The position numbers were made by a program, and so were the translations under genes. This document shows positions 8,654 through 17,292 of a DNA stretch of 48,837 nt, piece by piece. Numbering within the stretch: position 1 is the stretch's first letter; each line of letters opens with the position of its first letter. This stretch comes from Deltaproteobacteria bacterium GWC2_65_14 (GTDB lineage: Bacteria > Desulfobacterota > Deferrimicrobia > Deferrimicrobiales > Deferrimicrobiaceae): contig MGPV01000042.1 of assembly GCA_001797615.1 (NCBI GenBank), forward strand, positions 53,440 to 102,276. Reading direction: 5' to 3'. The notes under the pieces were generated by a model, which was not told the DNA's origin, did no database searches, and worked only from the letters and a program-made list of their open reading frames with translations.

Positions 8654-8728
8654 TGGAGGCGGCACCCGGATTCGAACCGGGGGATAAAGGATTTGCAGTC
8701 CTCTGCCTTACCGCTTGGCTATGCCGCC
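8654..8728 (-). tRNA. tRNA-Cys (anticodon GCA)
   Basis: Minus-strand gene; acceptor GGCGGCA pairs with TGCCGCC, discriminator T, encoded CCA. The anticodon loop CTGCAAA gives GCA. The T arm CCCGG-TTCGAAT-CCGGG is standard. First gene of the probable unit tRNA-Cys, tRNA-Leu, CoA-transferase A and B. Confidence 0.97.
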
Positions 8729-8736
8729 GTACAGCT

Positions 8737-8765
8737 ATTTTCGGCCAACCTCCGGGGACTGTCAA
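8737..8765 (-). promoter_or_regulatory. Promoter of the tRNA-Cys/tRNA-Leu unit
   Basis: Reading the minus strand, TTGACA (8765-8760) and GAAAAT (8742-8737) are 17 bases apart. The start would fall about at 8730, two bases before the mature tRNA-Cys end, a very short leader. Confidence 0.5.
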
Positions 8766-8798
8766 GCCGACCGGATTTTCCAGCCGACCGGATTTTCC
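8765..8798. repeat. Two perfect tandem copies of a 17-bp unit
   Basis: AGCCGACCGGATTTTCC occurs at 8765-8781 and again at 8782-8798, head to tail. It begins at the edge of the minus-strand tRNA promoter and lies upstream of the plus-strand epimerase gene. It may be a slippage product or a pair of protein-binding sites. Confidence 0.9.
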
Positions 8799-8825
8799 GC
8801 GACGGCGTTCGGGGGCGGCGGCGCG

Positions 8826-8854
8826 TTTTTCTTTCCCCGCGGAAATGGTACTAT
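8826..8854 (+). promoter_or_regulatory. Likely promoter of the epimerase-fbp-pgi run
   Basis: An extended -10 element, TGG then TACTAT at 8849-8854, with a T-rich weak -35 (TTTTTC at 8826-8831) 17 bases upstream. Predicted start near 8861, about 40 bases before the GTG start of the epimerase. Confidence 0.4.
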
Positions 8855-8901
8855 GGCTCCTGTACTCCGCGCGATTCCTTCAGGCGTTCCCGGAGGTCCG
8901 A

Positions 8902-9885
8902 GTGGGAGATTCCTTCTACATCACGGGAGTCGCCGGGTTCATCGGTTCCCACGTGGCGGAAAGACTCCTTCGGCGGGGCGACCGGGTCCACGGCCTGGAC
9001 AACTTCGATCCGTTCTACGACCGGTCCATGAAGGAGGGGAACCTCGCCTCCCTGTCGGTCTTCCCGGAGTTCCGCTTCACCGAGGGGGATATCCGGGACC
9101 GGGCCGTCCTGGCGGAATGGGGGAATCCGGGACCCGTGGATGTGGTTATCCATCTCGCCGCGAAGGCCGGGGTCCGTCCGTCGCTGCGCGACCCGGTCGG
9201 ATATGCCGATGTGAACGTGCTGGGAACGGCCCGGCTTCTCGAGTGGGCGAGGCACCGCGGCGTCCCCCGGATCCTGTTCGCCTCCTCGTCCTCGGTGTAT
9301 GGAGGAAACCGGAAGGTTCCGTTCGCCGAGGAGGATCCCGTGGACCACCCGGTGAGCCCCTACGCCGCGACGAAGAAGGCGGGCGAGCTTCTGTGCCACA
9401 CCTTCTGCCACCTGTACGGGATGAACATCGTCTCCCTGCGGTTCTTCACCGTCTACGGGCCGAGGCAGCGCCCGGAGATGGCGATCCACGCCTTCACCCG
9501 CAGCCTCTTCGAGGGGCGGGAGCTGCCGATGTTCGGAGACGGCGGCTCCCGGAGGGACTACACCTACATCGACGACGTCGTGGACGGGGTCCTCGGCGCG
9601 CTTTCCGCTCCGCCGGGGTACCGGGTCTACAACCTCGGAGAGTCGTCCACCATCTCCCTGGACGACCTGGTCGCCCTGCTGGAGCGGAGCACCGGGATCC
9701 GGGCGACGCGGAAGTATCTGCCGCCGGAGCCGGGGGATGTCCCGGTGACCTTCGCCGACATCTCGAGGGCCCGGGCCGAGATCGGGTATGCCCCCAAGGT
9801 GCCGGTGGAAGAGGGGGTGCGGCGGTTTGTCGAATGGTACCGGAACGACGCAGGACAATTCCAAGCCGGAGGAGGAGGCCGATGA
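8902..9885 (+). CDS. NAD-dependent sugar-nucleotide epimerase (UDP-glucose/UDP-glucuronate 4-epimerase type)
   Basis: Extended short-chain dehydrogenase/reductase acting on nucleotide sugars for surface polysaccharides. GTG 8902 is set by GGAGG five bases upstream and gives 327 residues. The Rossmann motif ITGVAGFIGSHVAERLL starts the protein; the active site shows SSSSVYG and YAATKKAGE (Tyr-x3-Lys); RFFTVYGPRQRPEMA and GDGGSRRDYTYIDDVVDG are typical of the UDP-glucuronate 4-epimerase (LpsL/CapI) branch. The exact substrate is not certain. An in-frame extension upstream lacks a ribosome site and crosses the predicted promoter. The stop overlaps the ATG of fbp (ATGA), so gluconeogenesis and sugar-nucleotide supply are coupled. 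Confidence 0.9.
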   Translation: MGDSFYITGVAGFIGSHVAERLLRRGDRVHGLDNFDPFYDRSMKEGNLASLSVFPEFRFTEGDIRDRAVLAEWGNPGPVDVVIHLAAKAGVRPSLRDPVGYADVNVLGTARLLEWARHRGVPRILFASSSSVYGGNRKVPFAEEDPVDHPVSPYAATKKAGELLCHTFCHLYGMNIVSLRFFTVYGPRQRPEMAIHAFTRSLFEGRELPMFGDGGSRRDYTYIDDVVDGVLGALSAPPGYRVYNLGESSTISLDDLVALLERSTGIRATRKYLPPEPGDVPVTFADISRARAEIGYAPKVPVEEGVRRFVEWYRNDAGQFQAGGGGR

Positions 9886-11003
9886 ACATCACACTATCCG
9901 TGATCAAGGCGGATATCGGTTCCATCGGGGGCCATATCCAACCGAGCAGGGAACTCGTCGAGAAAGTGCGCAGCACCGTCGCCGAGAAGGGGAAAAAGTT
10001 GTTGACCGATTCCTTCATCGGGTACACGGGGGACGACATCGCCATCCTGATGACCCACCGGGAGGGGACCGGGAGCGAGCGGGTCCACAAGATCGCCTGG
10101 GACGCCTTCCTCGCGGGGACCCAGCTGGCCAAGGCGCAGGGGCTGTACGGCGCGGGGCAGGACCTGCTGAAGGATTCCTTCTCCGGAAACGTGAAGGGGA
10201 TGGGGCCGGCCGTCGCCGAAATGGAGTTCGAGGAGCGCGCAAGCGAGCCGTTCCTCCTGTTCGCCGCCGACAAGACCGACCCCGGGGCCTACAACCTTCC
10301 CTGCTACCTGGCCTTCGCGGACCCGATGTTCAGCGCCGGGCTCATCCTGTCGCCGAAGGTGGGTGGCGGGTTCGCCTTCCGGATCATGGACGTCGCGCAC
10401 ACCGAGGGGGACCGGGTGATCGACCTGAAAGCGCCGGAGGAGCTCTACGACATCGCCGCGCTCCTGCGCGACCAGGAGCGGTTCGTGGTGGAGTCGATCC
10501 GCTCGAAGGCCACGGGGGAGATCGCGGTCGTGGTGAGCACCACCCGGCTCCACAACATCGCGGGAAAGTACACCGGGAAGGACGACCCGGTGATGCTCGT
10601 CCGGGTCCAGGGGAACTTCCCCGCGACGGGGGAGGTGCTCTCCCCCTTCACGATCGGCCACTACGTCGCGGGGTTCATGCGGGGGAGCCACCACGGCGCG
10701 CTGATGCCGGTCACCAGGAACACCGGGACCTCCTTCTTCGACGGCCCCCCGATAGTTTCCTGCCTCGCCTTCTGCGTGAAGAACGGGAAGCTGACCGAGC
10801 CGGCCGATCCCTTCGACCACCCCTACTGGGAGCATGTCCGGACCAAGGTGTCCGCGAAGAACGAGGACCTGAGGCGGCAGGGGTTCTTCGGGCCTGCGAT
10901 GCTGCCGTACAGCGAGCTCGAGTACGGCGGGATCGTGGAGCGGCTGGAGAAGATGGACCCGAAATTCCGGATCCTCTCCGGAACGGAGAAGGTGAAGGCG
11001 TAG
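9882..11003 (+). CDS. fbp: Bifunctional fructose-1,6-bisphosphate aldolase/phosphatase (class V FBPase)
   Basis: Condenses triose phosphates and dephosphorylates FBP in one active site, pushing flux toward fructose 6-phosphate. 373 residues, normal for the FBPA/P family known from Archaea and some early-branching or autotrophic bacteria. Visible metal-binding stretches: VIKADIGSIGGHIQPSRE, IGYTGDDIAIL and ADKTDPGAYNLP; the later conserved blocks KYTGKDDPVMLVRVQG and FMRGSHHGALMPV fit the family. The ATG overlaps the epimerase stop and GGAGGAGG precedes it. pgi follows directly, so the pair makes glucose 6-phosphate from triose phosphates. No classical FBPase or aldolase gene is seen in this window. 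Confidence 0.92.
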   Translation: MNITLSVIKADIGSIGGHIQPSRELVEKVRSTVAEKGKKLLTDSFIGYTGDDIAILMTHREGTGSERVHKIAWDAFLAGTQLAKAQGLYGAGQDLLKDSFSGNVKGMGPAVAEMEFEERASEPFLLFAADKTDPGAYNLPCYLAFADPMFSAGLILSPKVGGGFAFRIMDVAHTEGDRVIDLKAPEELYDIAALLRDQERFVVESIRSKATGEIAVVVSTTRLHNIAGKYTGKDDPVMLVRVQGNFPATGEVLSPFTIGHYVAGFMRGSHHGALMPVTRNTGTSFFDGPPIVSCLAFCVKNGKLTEPADPFDHPYWEHVRTKVSAKNEDLRRQGFFGPAMLPYSELEYGGIVERLEKMDPKFRILSGTEKVKA

Positions 11004-11040
11004 GGTGGCGGAGGGCGGGAAGTCCGGGAGAGTGGGAGGC

Positions 11041-12477
11041 ATGGGGGTGGGAAAGGAGATCGAGTTCCGGTTCGACTTCTCCCTCGTCCGGGAAAGCAAC
11101 CTGCGCAACCGGGAAGGGCTGACCGCCTCGCAGCTGGGGCGTGCGCTCCGGAGGGCGGCGCGGGCCGCAAAGCATCTCCGGGGGCTGCAGGAGGCGGGAC
11201 AGATCGGGTTTCCGGACCTTCCCTTCCGGGAGGGCGAGGCCCGGGCGGTCGCCCGGTTCGCGGCCCGATGCCGGCGCAGGTTTACCCACCTGCTCCTGCT
11301 GGGGATCGGCGGCTCCGCGCTCGGCGCCAGGGCGGTCCACGAGGGGCTCGGAGGCGGGCAGGGCCGCAAGGGGCTCAGGCTTTCGGTCGCCGACAACGTG
11401 GACCCCGACGGCTTTTTCCCGCTGCTGCGCTCCCTTCCGATGGAAACCACCCTGGTGGTCGCCGTCAGCAAATCGGGAGGCACTGCCGAAACCAACGCCC
11501 AGCTCGCCCTCGCGATCGAGGCGCTCCGGAAGGCCAACGGCGGGAAGTGGAAGGAACACCTCGTGCTCGTCACGGACCCGGAGAAGGGGACCTTCCGCCG
11601 CTTCGCCGACTCCGAGGGGATCCGGTCCTTTTCGGTGCCTCCCAACGTGGGGGGGAGGTTCTCCGTGCTCTCCCCCGTCGGGCTCTTCCCCCTCGCGTCG
11701 GCCGGCGTCTCCACAGAAAGGCTTCTCGCGGGAGCCCGGTGGATGGAGACGGCGATCCGGGTGCGGGAGGGGATGGAGAACCCCGCCCTGGCCGCGGCGG
11801 CGGTCTACTCCCACTACCTGCTGGAGAACGTCAAGCCGGTCCAGGTCTGGTTCGGATACGGGGAGGGGCTCGACCGGATCGGGGAATGGTGGCAGCAGCT
11901 GTGGGGGGAAAGCCTCGGCAAGCGGCGTCCCAACGGTCCCGCGGTCGGGCAGACTCCGGCGAGGGCGGCGGGGGTGACCGACCAGCACTCCCAGGTGCAG
12001 CTCTACCAGGATGGCCCGCCCGACAAGGTGTATACTTTCGTGCGGTGGATGGAGGGAAGGGAGACGGGGGAGGTTCCCTCCGGACGGTTCCTCCCGGGGA
12101 TGGAAATCCTCGGCGGGCGTCCTCTGCGCGACCTCTTCGACGCGGAGTTCGAGGGTACGATCGGAGCGCTCTGGAAGGCGGGGCGGCCCATCGTCCGGAT
12201 CGGGATCGGCCGGCGGGACGAGGCGCACATCGGGGCCTTTCTCCACTTCTGGGAATGGGTGACCGCCCTGACCGGGGTGATCGCCGGGATCGACCCCTTC
12301 GACCAGCCGGGGGTGGAGGAGAGCAAGATCATCACCCGTGCCCTGATGGGGGCGGAGGGGTCGGAGGGAAAGGCGGAGCGGTTCCGGGGCGCGATGGGCC
12401 GGCGGGTCCCGGCGGAAATCCGGTTGCGGGGGAAAACGACCGGCGCCCGGCGGGGCGGCGCGGGAAAACGGGGGTGA
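11041..12477 (+). CDS. pgi: Glucose-6-phosphate isomerase
   Basis: Interconverts fructose 6-phosphate and glucose 6-phosphate. About 478 residues. Sugar-isomerase (SIS) motifs: LLLGIGGSALGARAV and VAVSKSGGTAETN; the PGI signature NVGGRFSVLSPVG; and TDQHSQVQLYQDGP near the active site. Start choice: ATG 11041 is directly preceded by GGGAGGC, which is closer than usual; GTG 11047 has ideal spacing to the same GGAGG, and GTG 11005 is also in frame. The C-terminal 25 residues are basic and GC-rich with no clear fold. The stop overlaps mutL by four bases. Confidence 0.94.
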   Translation: MGVGKEIEFRFDFSLVRESNLRNREGLTASQLGRALRRAARAAKHLRGLQEAGQIGFPDLPFREGEARAVARFAARCRRRFTHLLLLGIGGSALGARAVHEGLGGGQGRKGLRLSVADNVDPDGFFPLLRSLPMETTLVVAVSKSGGTAETNAQLALAIEALRKANGGKWKEHLVLVTDPEKGTFRRFADSEGIRSFSVPPNVGGRFSVLSPVGLFPLASAGVSTERLLAGARWMETAIRVREGMENPALAAAAVYSHYLLENVKPVQVWFGYGEGLDRIGEWWQQLWGESLGKRRPNGPAVGQTPARAAGVTDQHSQVQLYQDGPPDKVYTFVRWMEGRETGEVPSGRFLPGMEILGGRPLRDLFDAEFEGTIGALWKAGRPIVRIGIGRRDEAHIGAFLHFWEWVTALTGVIAGIDPFDQPGVEESKIITRALMGAEGSEGKAERFRGAMGRRVPAEIRLRGKTTGARRGGAGKRG

Positions 12478-14216
12478 GCGTGCAAGACAGGATCCGGCTT
12501 CTCCCCGACGGGGTCGTCAACCAGATCGCCGCCGGGGAGGTGGTGACCCGGCCCGCCTCCGTCCTCAAGGAGCTCCTGGAGAACGCGGTGGACGCCGGGG
12601 GAACGTTCGTGGAGGCGCAGGTCTCGGAGGCCTTCCCGTTCACCCTGCGGGTGTCGGACGACGGATCCGGCATGACGGCCGAAGAGGTCCGCAAGGCGCT
12701 GCAGCGGCACACCACGAGCAAGATCGCCGCCGCGGAGGATCTGCAGCGGCTGGCCACCTTCGGGTTCCGGGGGGAGGCGCTCCCGTCGATCGCCGCGGTG
12801 TCCCGGATGAGGATCGTCTCCCGTCCGGAAGGGGAGGAGACGGGGGCGGAGGTTCTGGCCCGTGCGGGGGAGATCCTCTCCGTCCGGGAGGCCGGCGCTC
12901 CCCGCGGAACCACCGTCGAGGTCTCCGACCTGTTCGGGAATGTTCCGGCGCGACGGAAGTTCCTCAAGAGCCCGCGAACCGAGATGGCGCACCTGTGGGA
13001 GGTGTTCCACGCGATCGCCATTCCCTGCGAGGGGGTCTCCTTCCGGATGACGGACGGCCGGACCGATTCCTCCTGCGAGCGTGGGGAGAGCCGGCTCGAC
13101 AGGGCGCTGCGGCATGCCGGGCAGGATGCGAAATACCTCGTGCCCCTCGAACAGACCTCCGCCTTTTTTCGGGTCACCGGGTGGGCGGGACTGCCGCATC
13201 TTTCCCGGTTCGGATCCTCGGGACTCCACTTTTTCGTGAACGGCCGGGATTTCCGGGACCGCGGGGTGTTCGCCGCCGTCCGGGAGGCCTACCGGGGGAT
13301 TCTCGCACCGGACCGGCAGCCCGTCCTCTACCTCTTCCTTACGTGCGACCCGGCGGAGGTCGACGTGAACGTGCATCCCTCCAAGACGGAAGTCCGGTTC
13401 CGGTACGGGAAGGATCTCTTCGAGCTGGTGCGCCATGCGATCGGGGAAGCGCTCGGGGAGATCGCCCCGAAGGCCGCTTCCCTCCCGGTCGCGGTGGAGG
13501 TCGGGAGGAGAGACATGCCGGGGATCCCGAAACTTTCGGAGGTCATGCCGCTCCTGCCGGAGGCCTTTCCCGGGGAGCGCGAGCCGCATCCCAGTATTCC
13601 GGGATTCGAGTCGCAGGGGTTCCTGGAGCGGGGAGGGTTCGCCTCCCTGAAGCCGGTGGGGCAGATCCTGGGGACCTATATCGTCTGCGAGGGGGCGGGG
13701 GAGATGGTCATCGTCGACCAGCATGCGGCAGACGAACGGATCGTCTTCTCCCGGCTCAAGGACTTCTATCTCGGCAAGGGAGCGTCGGTCCAGCGGTGGC
13801 TCGTGCCGCAGGTGGTCTCCCTGCAGGGCGGGGGGAAGAGGGAGCGGTCGACGATCGAGCAGTTCCTGGACCAGGCCGGCTTCCTCTACGAGACGTTCGG
13901 GGAGGACACGTTCAAGATCACCGGTGGACCCGCGATCCTGGGCCATTTCGACCTGCAGGGGTGGTGGAAGGACCTGTGCGACTTCCTCCTTTCCCAGGAG
14001 GCAGCGCCGAAGGGGATCTTCGACGTCGACCGGGAGCTCTGGAGGATCGCCTGCCATGCCTCCCTGCGGGGGGGGACCCTGCTGGAAAAGGAGGGGATGC
14101 GCGCGCTGCTCCAGGAGCTCGACCGCGCCGTGGCCTCCCACAGCTGCCCCCACGGGCGTCCGGTGTGGGTAACCCTCTCCTCCGCCGAGATGGGCAGGAT
14201 GTTCCACCGCTCCTGA
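12474..14216 (+). CDS. mutL: DNA mismatch repair protein MutL
   Basis: GHKL-type ATPase linking mismatch recognition by MutS to strand removal. About 580 residues. N-terminal ATPase motifs: VNQIAAGEVVTRPASVLKE, DDGSGM, FGFRGEALPSIAAVS. The C-terminal dimerisation domain carries an endonuclease-type motif DQHAADERIVFS; Asp, His and first Glu are kept but the last Glu of the usual DQHA-x2-E-x4-E is Ser here. ACHASLRGG and SCPHGRP complete the metal site, so it is probably a nicking MutL. GTG 12474 overlaps the pgi stop; GTG 12480 is an equal alternative. miaA follows, a common neighbour; mutS lies 11 kb further on. Confidence 0.95.
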   Translation: MSVQDRIRLLPDGVVNQIAAGEVVTRPASVLKELLENAVDAGGTFVEAQVSEAFPFTLRVSDDGSGMTAEEVRKALQRHTTSKIAAAEDLQRLATFGFRGEALPSIAAVSRMRIVSRPEGEETGAEVLARAGEILSVREAGAPRGTTVEVSDLFGNVPARRKFLKSPRTEMAHLWEVFHAIAIPCEGVSFRMTDGRTDSSCERGESRLDRALRHAGQDAKYLVPLEQTSAFFRVTGWAGLPHLSRFGSSGLHFFVNGRDFRDRGVFAAVREAYRGILAPDRQPVLYLFLTCDPAEVDVNVHPSKTEVRFRYGKDLFELVRHAIGEALGEIAPKAASLPVAVEVGRRDMPGIPKLSEVMPLLPEAFPGEREPHPSIPGFESQGFLERGGFASLKPVGQILGTYIVCEGAGEMVIVDQHAADERIVFSRLKDFYLGKGASVQRWLVPQVVSLQGGGKRERSTIEQFLDQAGFLYETFGEDTFKITGGPAILGHFDLQGWWKDLCDFLLSQEAAPKGIFDVDRELWRIACHASLRGGTLLEKEGMRALLQELDRAVASHSCPHGRPVWVTLSSAEMGRMFHRS

Positions 14217-14223
14217 AGGGCCG

Positions 14224-15141
14224 ATGCCCGGGATCCGCCTCCTCGTCCTCTCCGGCCCCACCGCGTCGGGGAAAACCGGCGCCGCGATGGCGCTGGCCCG
14301 CCTCCTTCCCCTGGAGATCGTCGGTGCCGATTCGATGCAGGTGTACCGCGGGATGGATATCGGGACCGCCAAGCCCTCTACCGCGGAGCGGGCGGAGATC
14401 CCCCACCACCTGATCGACGTTGCGGACCCCGACGATCCGTACAGCGCCGGACGGTTCGTGGCGGAGGCGAAGGAGGCGATCCGGGAGATCCGTTCCCGGG
14501 GGCGGCACCCCCTCCTGGTCGGGGGAACGGGACTCTATCTGCGGGCCCTGATCCGGGGGCTCGACCCCCTTCCTTCCGACCCCGAGGTGCGGGAAGCGCT
14601 CGCCCGGAGGTGGGTGGAGGAGGGGGGGGAAGCGCTCCACGCGGCGCTGCGGCGGGACGATCCGGCCGCCGCGGCGAAGATTCACCCGTCGGACCGGCTG
14701 CGGGTCCTTCGGGCCCTCGAGATCGCAAAGATCACGGGGGCTCCCGCCAGCTCCCGCAGGACGGCCTGGGAGGGCGGCCCGGGGAGGTACCGGGTCCTCT
14801 TTTTCGCTCTCCGGACCGGCCGGGAGGAGCTCTACCGGAGGATCGGGGAGCGCGCCGACGGGATGATCCGCTCCGGGCTGGTCGAGGAGGTCCGGGGGCT
14901 GCTCTCCCGGGGATACGGCCCCGGGCTCCGGAGCATGGATGCGCTGGGGTATCGCCACATCCTCTCCCACCTGCTTGGGGGAGTCCCGCTGGAGGAGGCG
15001 GTCCGGGAGCTGAAGCGGGACACCCGGCGGTATGCGAAGCGGCAGCTGACCTGGCTGGCCTCCGAGGAGGCGGTCCGGTGGATTGAAGGGGATTCAGCGG
15101 TCCGCGCCATGGCGGAGATGTCCAGAAAGTACTTGTTGTGA
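14224..15141 (+). CDS. miaA: tRNA dimethylallyltransferase
   Basis: Adds a dimethylallyl group to A37 of tRNAs reading codons that begin with U. 305 residues, normal length. P-loop LSGPTASGKTGAAMALA at the N-terminus; VGADSMQVYRGMDIGTAKPS, IPHHLIDVADPDDPYSAGRF and LLVGGTGLYLRAL are the family blocks, and YAKRQLTWL sits near the C-terminus. ATG 14224 lies seven bases after mutL. The enzyme uses dimethylallyl diphosphate, whose supply needs ispH further along the same run. Confidence 0.96.
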   Translation: MPGIRLLVLSGPTASGKTGAAMALARLLPLEIVGADSMQVYRGMDIGTAKPSTAERAEIPHHLIDVADPDDPYSAGRFVAEAKEAIREIRSRGRHPLLVGGTGLYLRALIRGLDPLPSDPEVREALARRWVEEGGEALHAALRRDDPAAAAKIHPSDRLRVLRALEIAKITGAPASSRRTAWEGGPGRYRVLFFALRTGREELYRRIGERADGMIRSGLVEEVRGLLSRGYGPGLRSMDALGYRHILSHLLGGVPLEEAVRELKRDTRRYAKRQLTWLASEEAVRWIEGDSAVRAMAEMSRKYLL

Positions 15142-15189
15142 CCGGGATTTTCCCATAAATTAGGAAGTTACTCCCGACAAGGAGGAGGG

Positions 15190-16161
15190 ATGATCCTCCA
15201 ATACCTGGATTTCGAGAGACCGATCGTGGACCTGGAGAACCGGCTCGACCAGCTCCGGCGGGTCGACGACGGGACCGACCGAAGCGTCCGCGAGGAGACC
15301 GGCAAGCTGGAGAAGAAGATCGCCAAGATCCGGAAGGAGATCTTTTCGAACCTCACCCGGTGGCAGATCACCCTGCTCGCCCGCCACCCGAACCGCCCCT
15401 ACATGCTCGATTACATGAACCTGATGTTTAGGAATTTCCTCGAGATCCACGGGGACCGCCTCTACCGGGACGACCCGTCGATCGTCGCCGGATTCGCGGA
15501 GCTGGACGCCGAGAAGGTGCTCGTCATCGGGCAGCAGAAGGGGCGGAACACGAACGAGAAGATCCGGCGGAACTTCGGGATGGCCCACCCCGAGGGCTAC
15601 CGGAAGGCCCTCCGGGTGATGAAGCTCGCGGAGAAGTTCCGCCTCCCCGTCGTCACCTTCATCGACACGCCGGGGGCCTTCCCCGGGATCGGGGCGGAGG
15701 AGCGGGGGCAGTCCGAGGCGATCGCCCGGAACCTTCTCGAGATGGCCCGGCTGGAGACCCCGATCGTGGTCGTGGTGATCGGCGAGGGGGGGAGCGGCGG
15801 TGCGCTGGCCCTGGGGGTGGGGGACCTGATCCTGATGATGGAGTTCGCGATCTACTCGGTGATCTCCCCGGAAGGGTGCGCCTCCATCCTCTGGAGGGAC
15901 ACCGCGAGCGCGGAGACGGCGGCCGAGATGATGAAGATCACCGCCCCGGACCTGAAGAAGTTCGGTGTCGTGGACCGGATCATCCCGGAGCCGGAGGGGG
16001 GCGCCCACCGGGACCACAAGGCGGCCGCGGAGGCGGTCAAGGCGGCGCTCGTCGAGTCGCTCGCCGCGGTCCGCTCGCTGTCGGTTCGCCAGCTCCTGGA
16101 CCGCCGCTATGCCAAGTTCCGGGAGATCGGGCGGATGAAGAGGAAGGCGGGCGGCGCCTGA
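15190..16161 (+). CDS. accA: Acetyl-CoA carboxylase carboxyltransferase, alpha subunit
   Basis: Half of the carboxyltransferase that makes malonyl-CoA. 323 residues, matching the typical AccA. N-terminal LDFERPIVDLENRLDQL; LARHPNRPYMLDYMNLMF; the crotonase-like core with GRNTNEKIRRNFGMAHPEGY, TFIDTPGAFPGIGAEERGQ and IGEGGSGGALALGVGD for the oxyanion hole. AAGGAGGAGG lies just before ATG 15190. The 48-base gap after miaA contains a weak promoter-like pair (TTGTTG 15133, TAAATT 15156). The partner accD is not in this window. Confidence 0.96.
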   Translation: MILQYLDFERPIVDLENRLDQLRRVDDGTDRSVREETGKLEKKIAKIRKEIFSNLTRWQITLLARHPNRPYMLDYMNLMFRNFLEIHGDRLYRDDPSIVAGFAELDAEKVLVIGQQKGRNTNEKIRRNFGMAHPEGYRKALRVMKLAEKFRLPVVTFIDTPGAFPGIGAEERGQSEAIARNLLEMARLETPIVVVVIGEGGSGGALALGVGDLILMMEFAIYSVISPEGCASILWRDTASAETAAEMMKITAPDLKKFGVVDRIIPEPEGGAHRDHKAAAEAVKAALVESLAAVRSLSVRQLLDRRYAKFREIGRMKRKAGGA

Positions 16162-16164
16162 CCG

Positions 16165-17235
16165 ATGCAGGACCGGATGAAGGAGCTTCGTGCCGAGATC
16201 GACGCGGCGGATAACGGGATCCTCTCCCTGCTGAACCGCCGGGCCCGGGCGGCGCTCGAGATCGGCAAGCTCAAAACCGAGAAGAACCTCCGCTACTACG
16301 TGCCGGAGCGGGAGGTGGAGATCCTGCGCCGCCTCATCGCGGAGAACCCCGGCCCCTTTCCGGGCGAGGCGCTCAAGGCGATCTACCGGGAGATCATCTC
16401 GGCCTCCCTCTCCCTCGAAAAGCCGCTGAGCGTCGCGTTCCTCGGGCCGCGGGCGACCTTCACCCACCTCGCCTGCCTGAAGCACTTCGGCGAGAGCGCC
16501 GAGTACGTCCACCAGATCACCGTCTCCGAGGTGTTCGACGCGGTGGAGCGGGGGATCGCCGACTTCGGCGTCGTCCCGATCGAGAACTCGAGCGAGGGGA
16601 TCGTGAGCAACACGCTCGACATGTTCGTCGAGCACACCCTCCGGATCAGCGGGGAGATCCTCCTGGAGGTGGACCACGATCTGCTGTCGGTGACGGGGGA
16701 CGCCGGGCATGTGCGGAAGATCTACTCCCATCCCCACGCGATCGCCCAGTGCCGGGGGTGGCTCGAGCGGAACCTGCGGGAGATCCCGGTCTTCGACGTG
16801 GAGAGCACCGCCCGGGCGGCGGAGCTCGCCGCGGACGACCCCTCCGCCGCCGCGGTGGCCGGGGAGGCGGCCGCGAAGCTCTACGGCCTCAAGGCCGTCC
16901 GGAAGCGGATCCAGGACAATGCGAACAACTTCACCCGGTTCATCATCGTCGGGAAGCTGTCCCCGGAACGGACCGGGAACGACAAGACCTCCATCCTCTT
17001 TTCCGGGAAGGACGAGGTGGGGTCGCTCTACCTCATGCTGGAGCCGTTCGCGAAGCACCGGGTGAACCTCACGAAGATCGAATCCCGGCCGGTCAAGAAG
17101 AAGGCGTGGGAATACCTTTTTTTCCTCGACATGGAGGGGCACATCACGGACGACCCGGTCGCGGGGGCCGTGGACGAGCTGCGGATGCGCGCCCATTTCC
17201 TGAAGATCCTCGGATCCTATCCGCGCGCGATCTGA
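16165..17235 (+). CDS. pheA: Bifunctional chorismate mutase/prephenate dehydratase (P-protein)
   Basis: Converts chorismate to prephenate and then to phenylpyruvate for phenylalanine. 356 residues in three parts: AroQ-type chorismate mutase (1 to about 90; AEIDAADNGILSLLNRRA), prephenate dehydratase (about 90-270; AFLGPRATFTHLA, DFGVVPIENSSEGIV, and the TRF motif in DNANNFTRFIIVG), and a C-terminal ACT domain with the ESRP motif (TKIESRPVKKKAWEY) for phenylalanine feedback inhibition. It starts four bases after accA and leads the aromatic block pheA-aroF-tyrA-aroA. Confidence 0.96.
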   Translation: MQDRMKELRAEIDAADNGILSLLNRRARAALEIGKLKTEKNLRYYVPEREVEILRRLIAENPGPFPGEALKAIYREIISASLSLEKPLSVAFLGPRATFTHLACLKHFGESAEYVHQITVSEVFDAVERGIADFGVVPIENSSEGIVSNTLDMFVEHTLRISGEILLEVDHDLLSVTGDAGHVRKIYSHPHAIAQCRGWLERNLREIPVFDVESTARAAELAADDPSAAAVAGEAAAKLYGLKAVRKRIQDNANNFTRFIIVGKLSPERTGNDKTSILFSGKDEVGSLYLMLEPFAKHRVNLTKIESRPVKKKAWEYLFFLDMEGHITDDPVAGAVDELRMRAHFLKILGSYPRAI

Positions 17236-17292
17236 CCCCCTTCGGGGGCGGACACCGCGGGGCGGCAGAGGAATCCCCGGGAGGAGCTGTAC

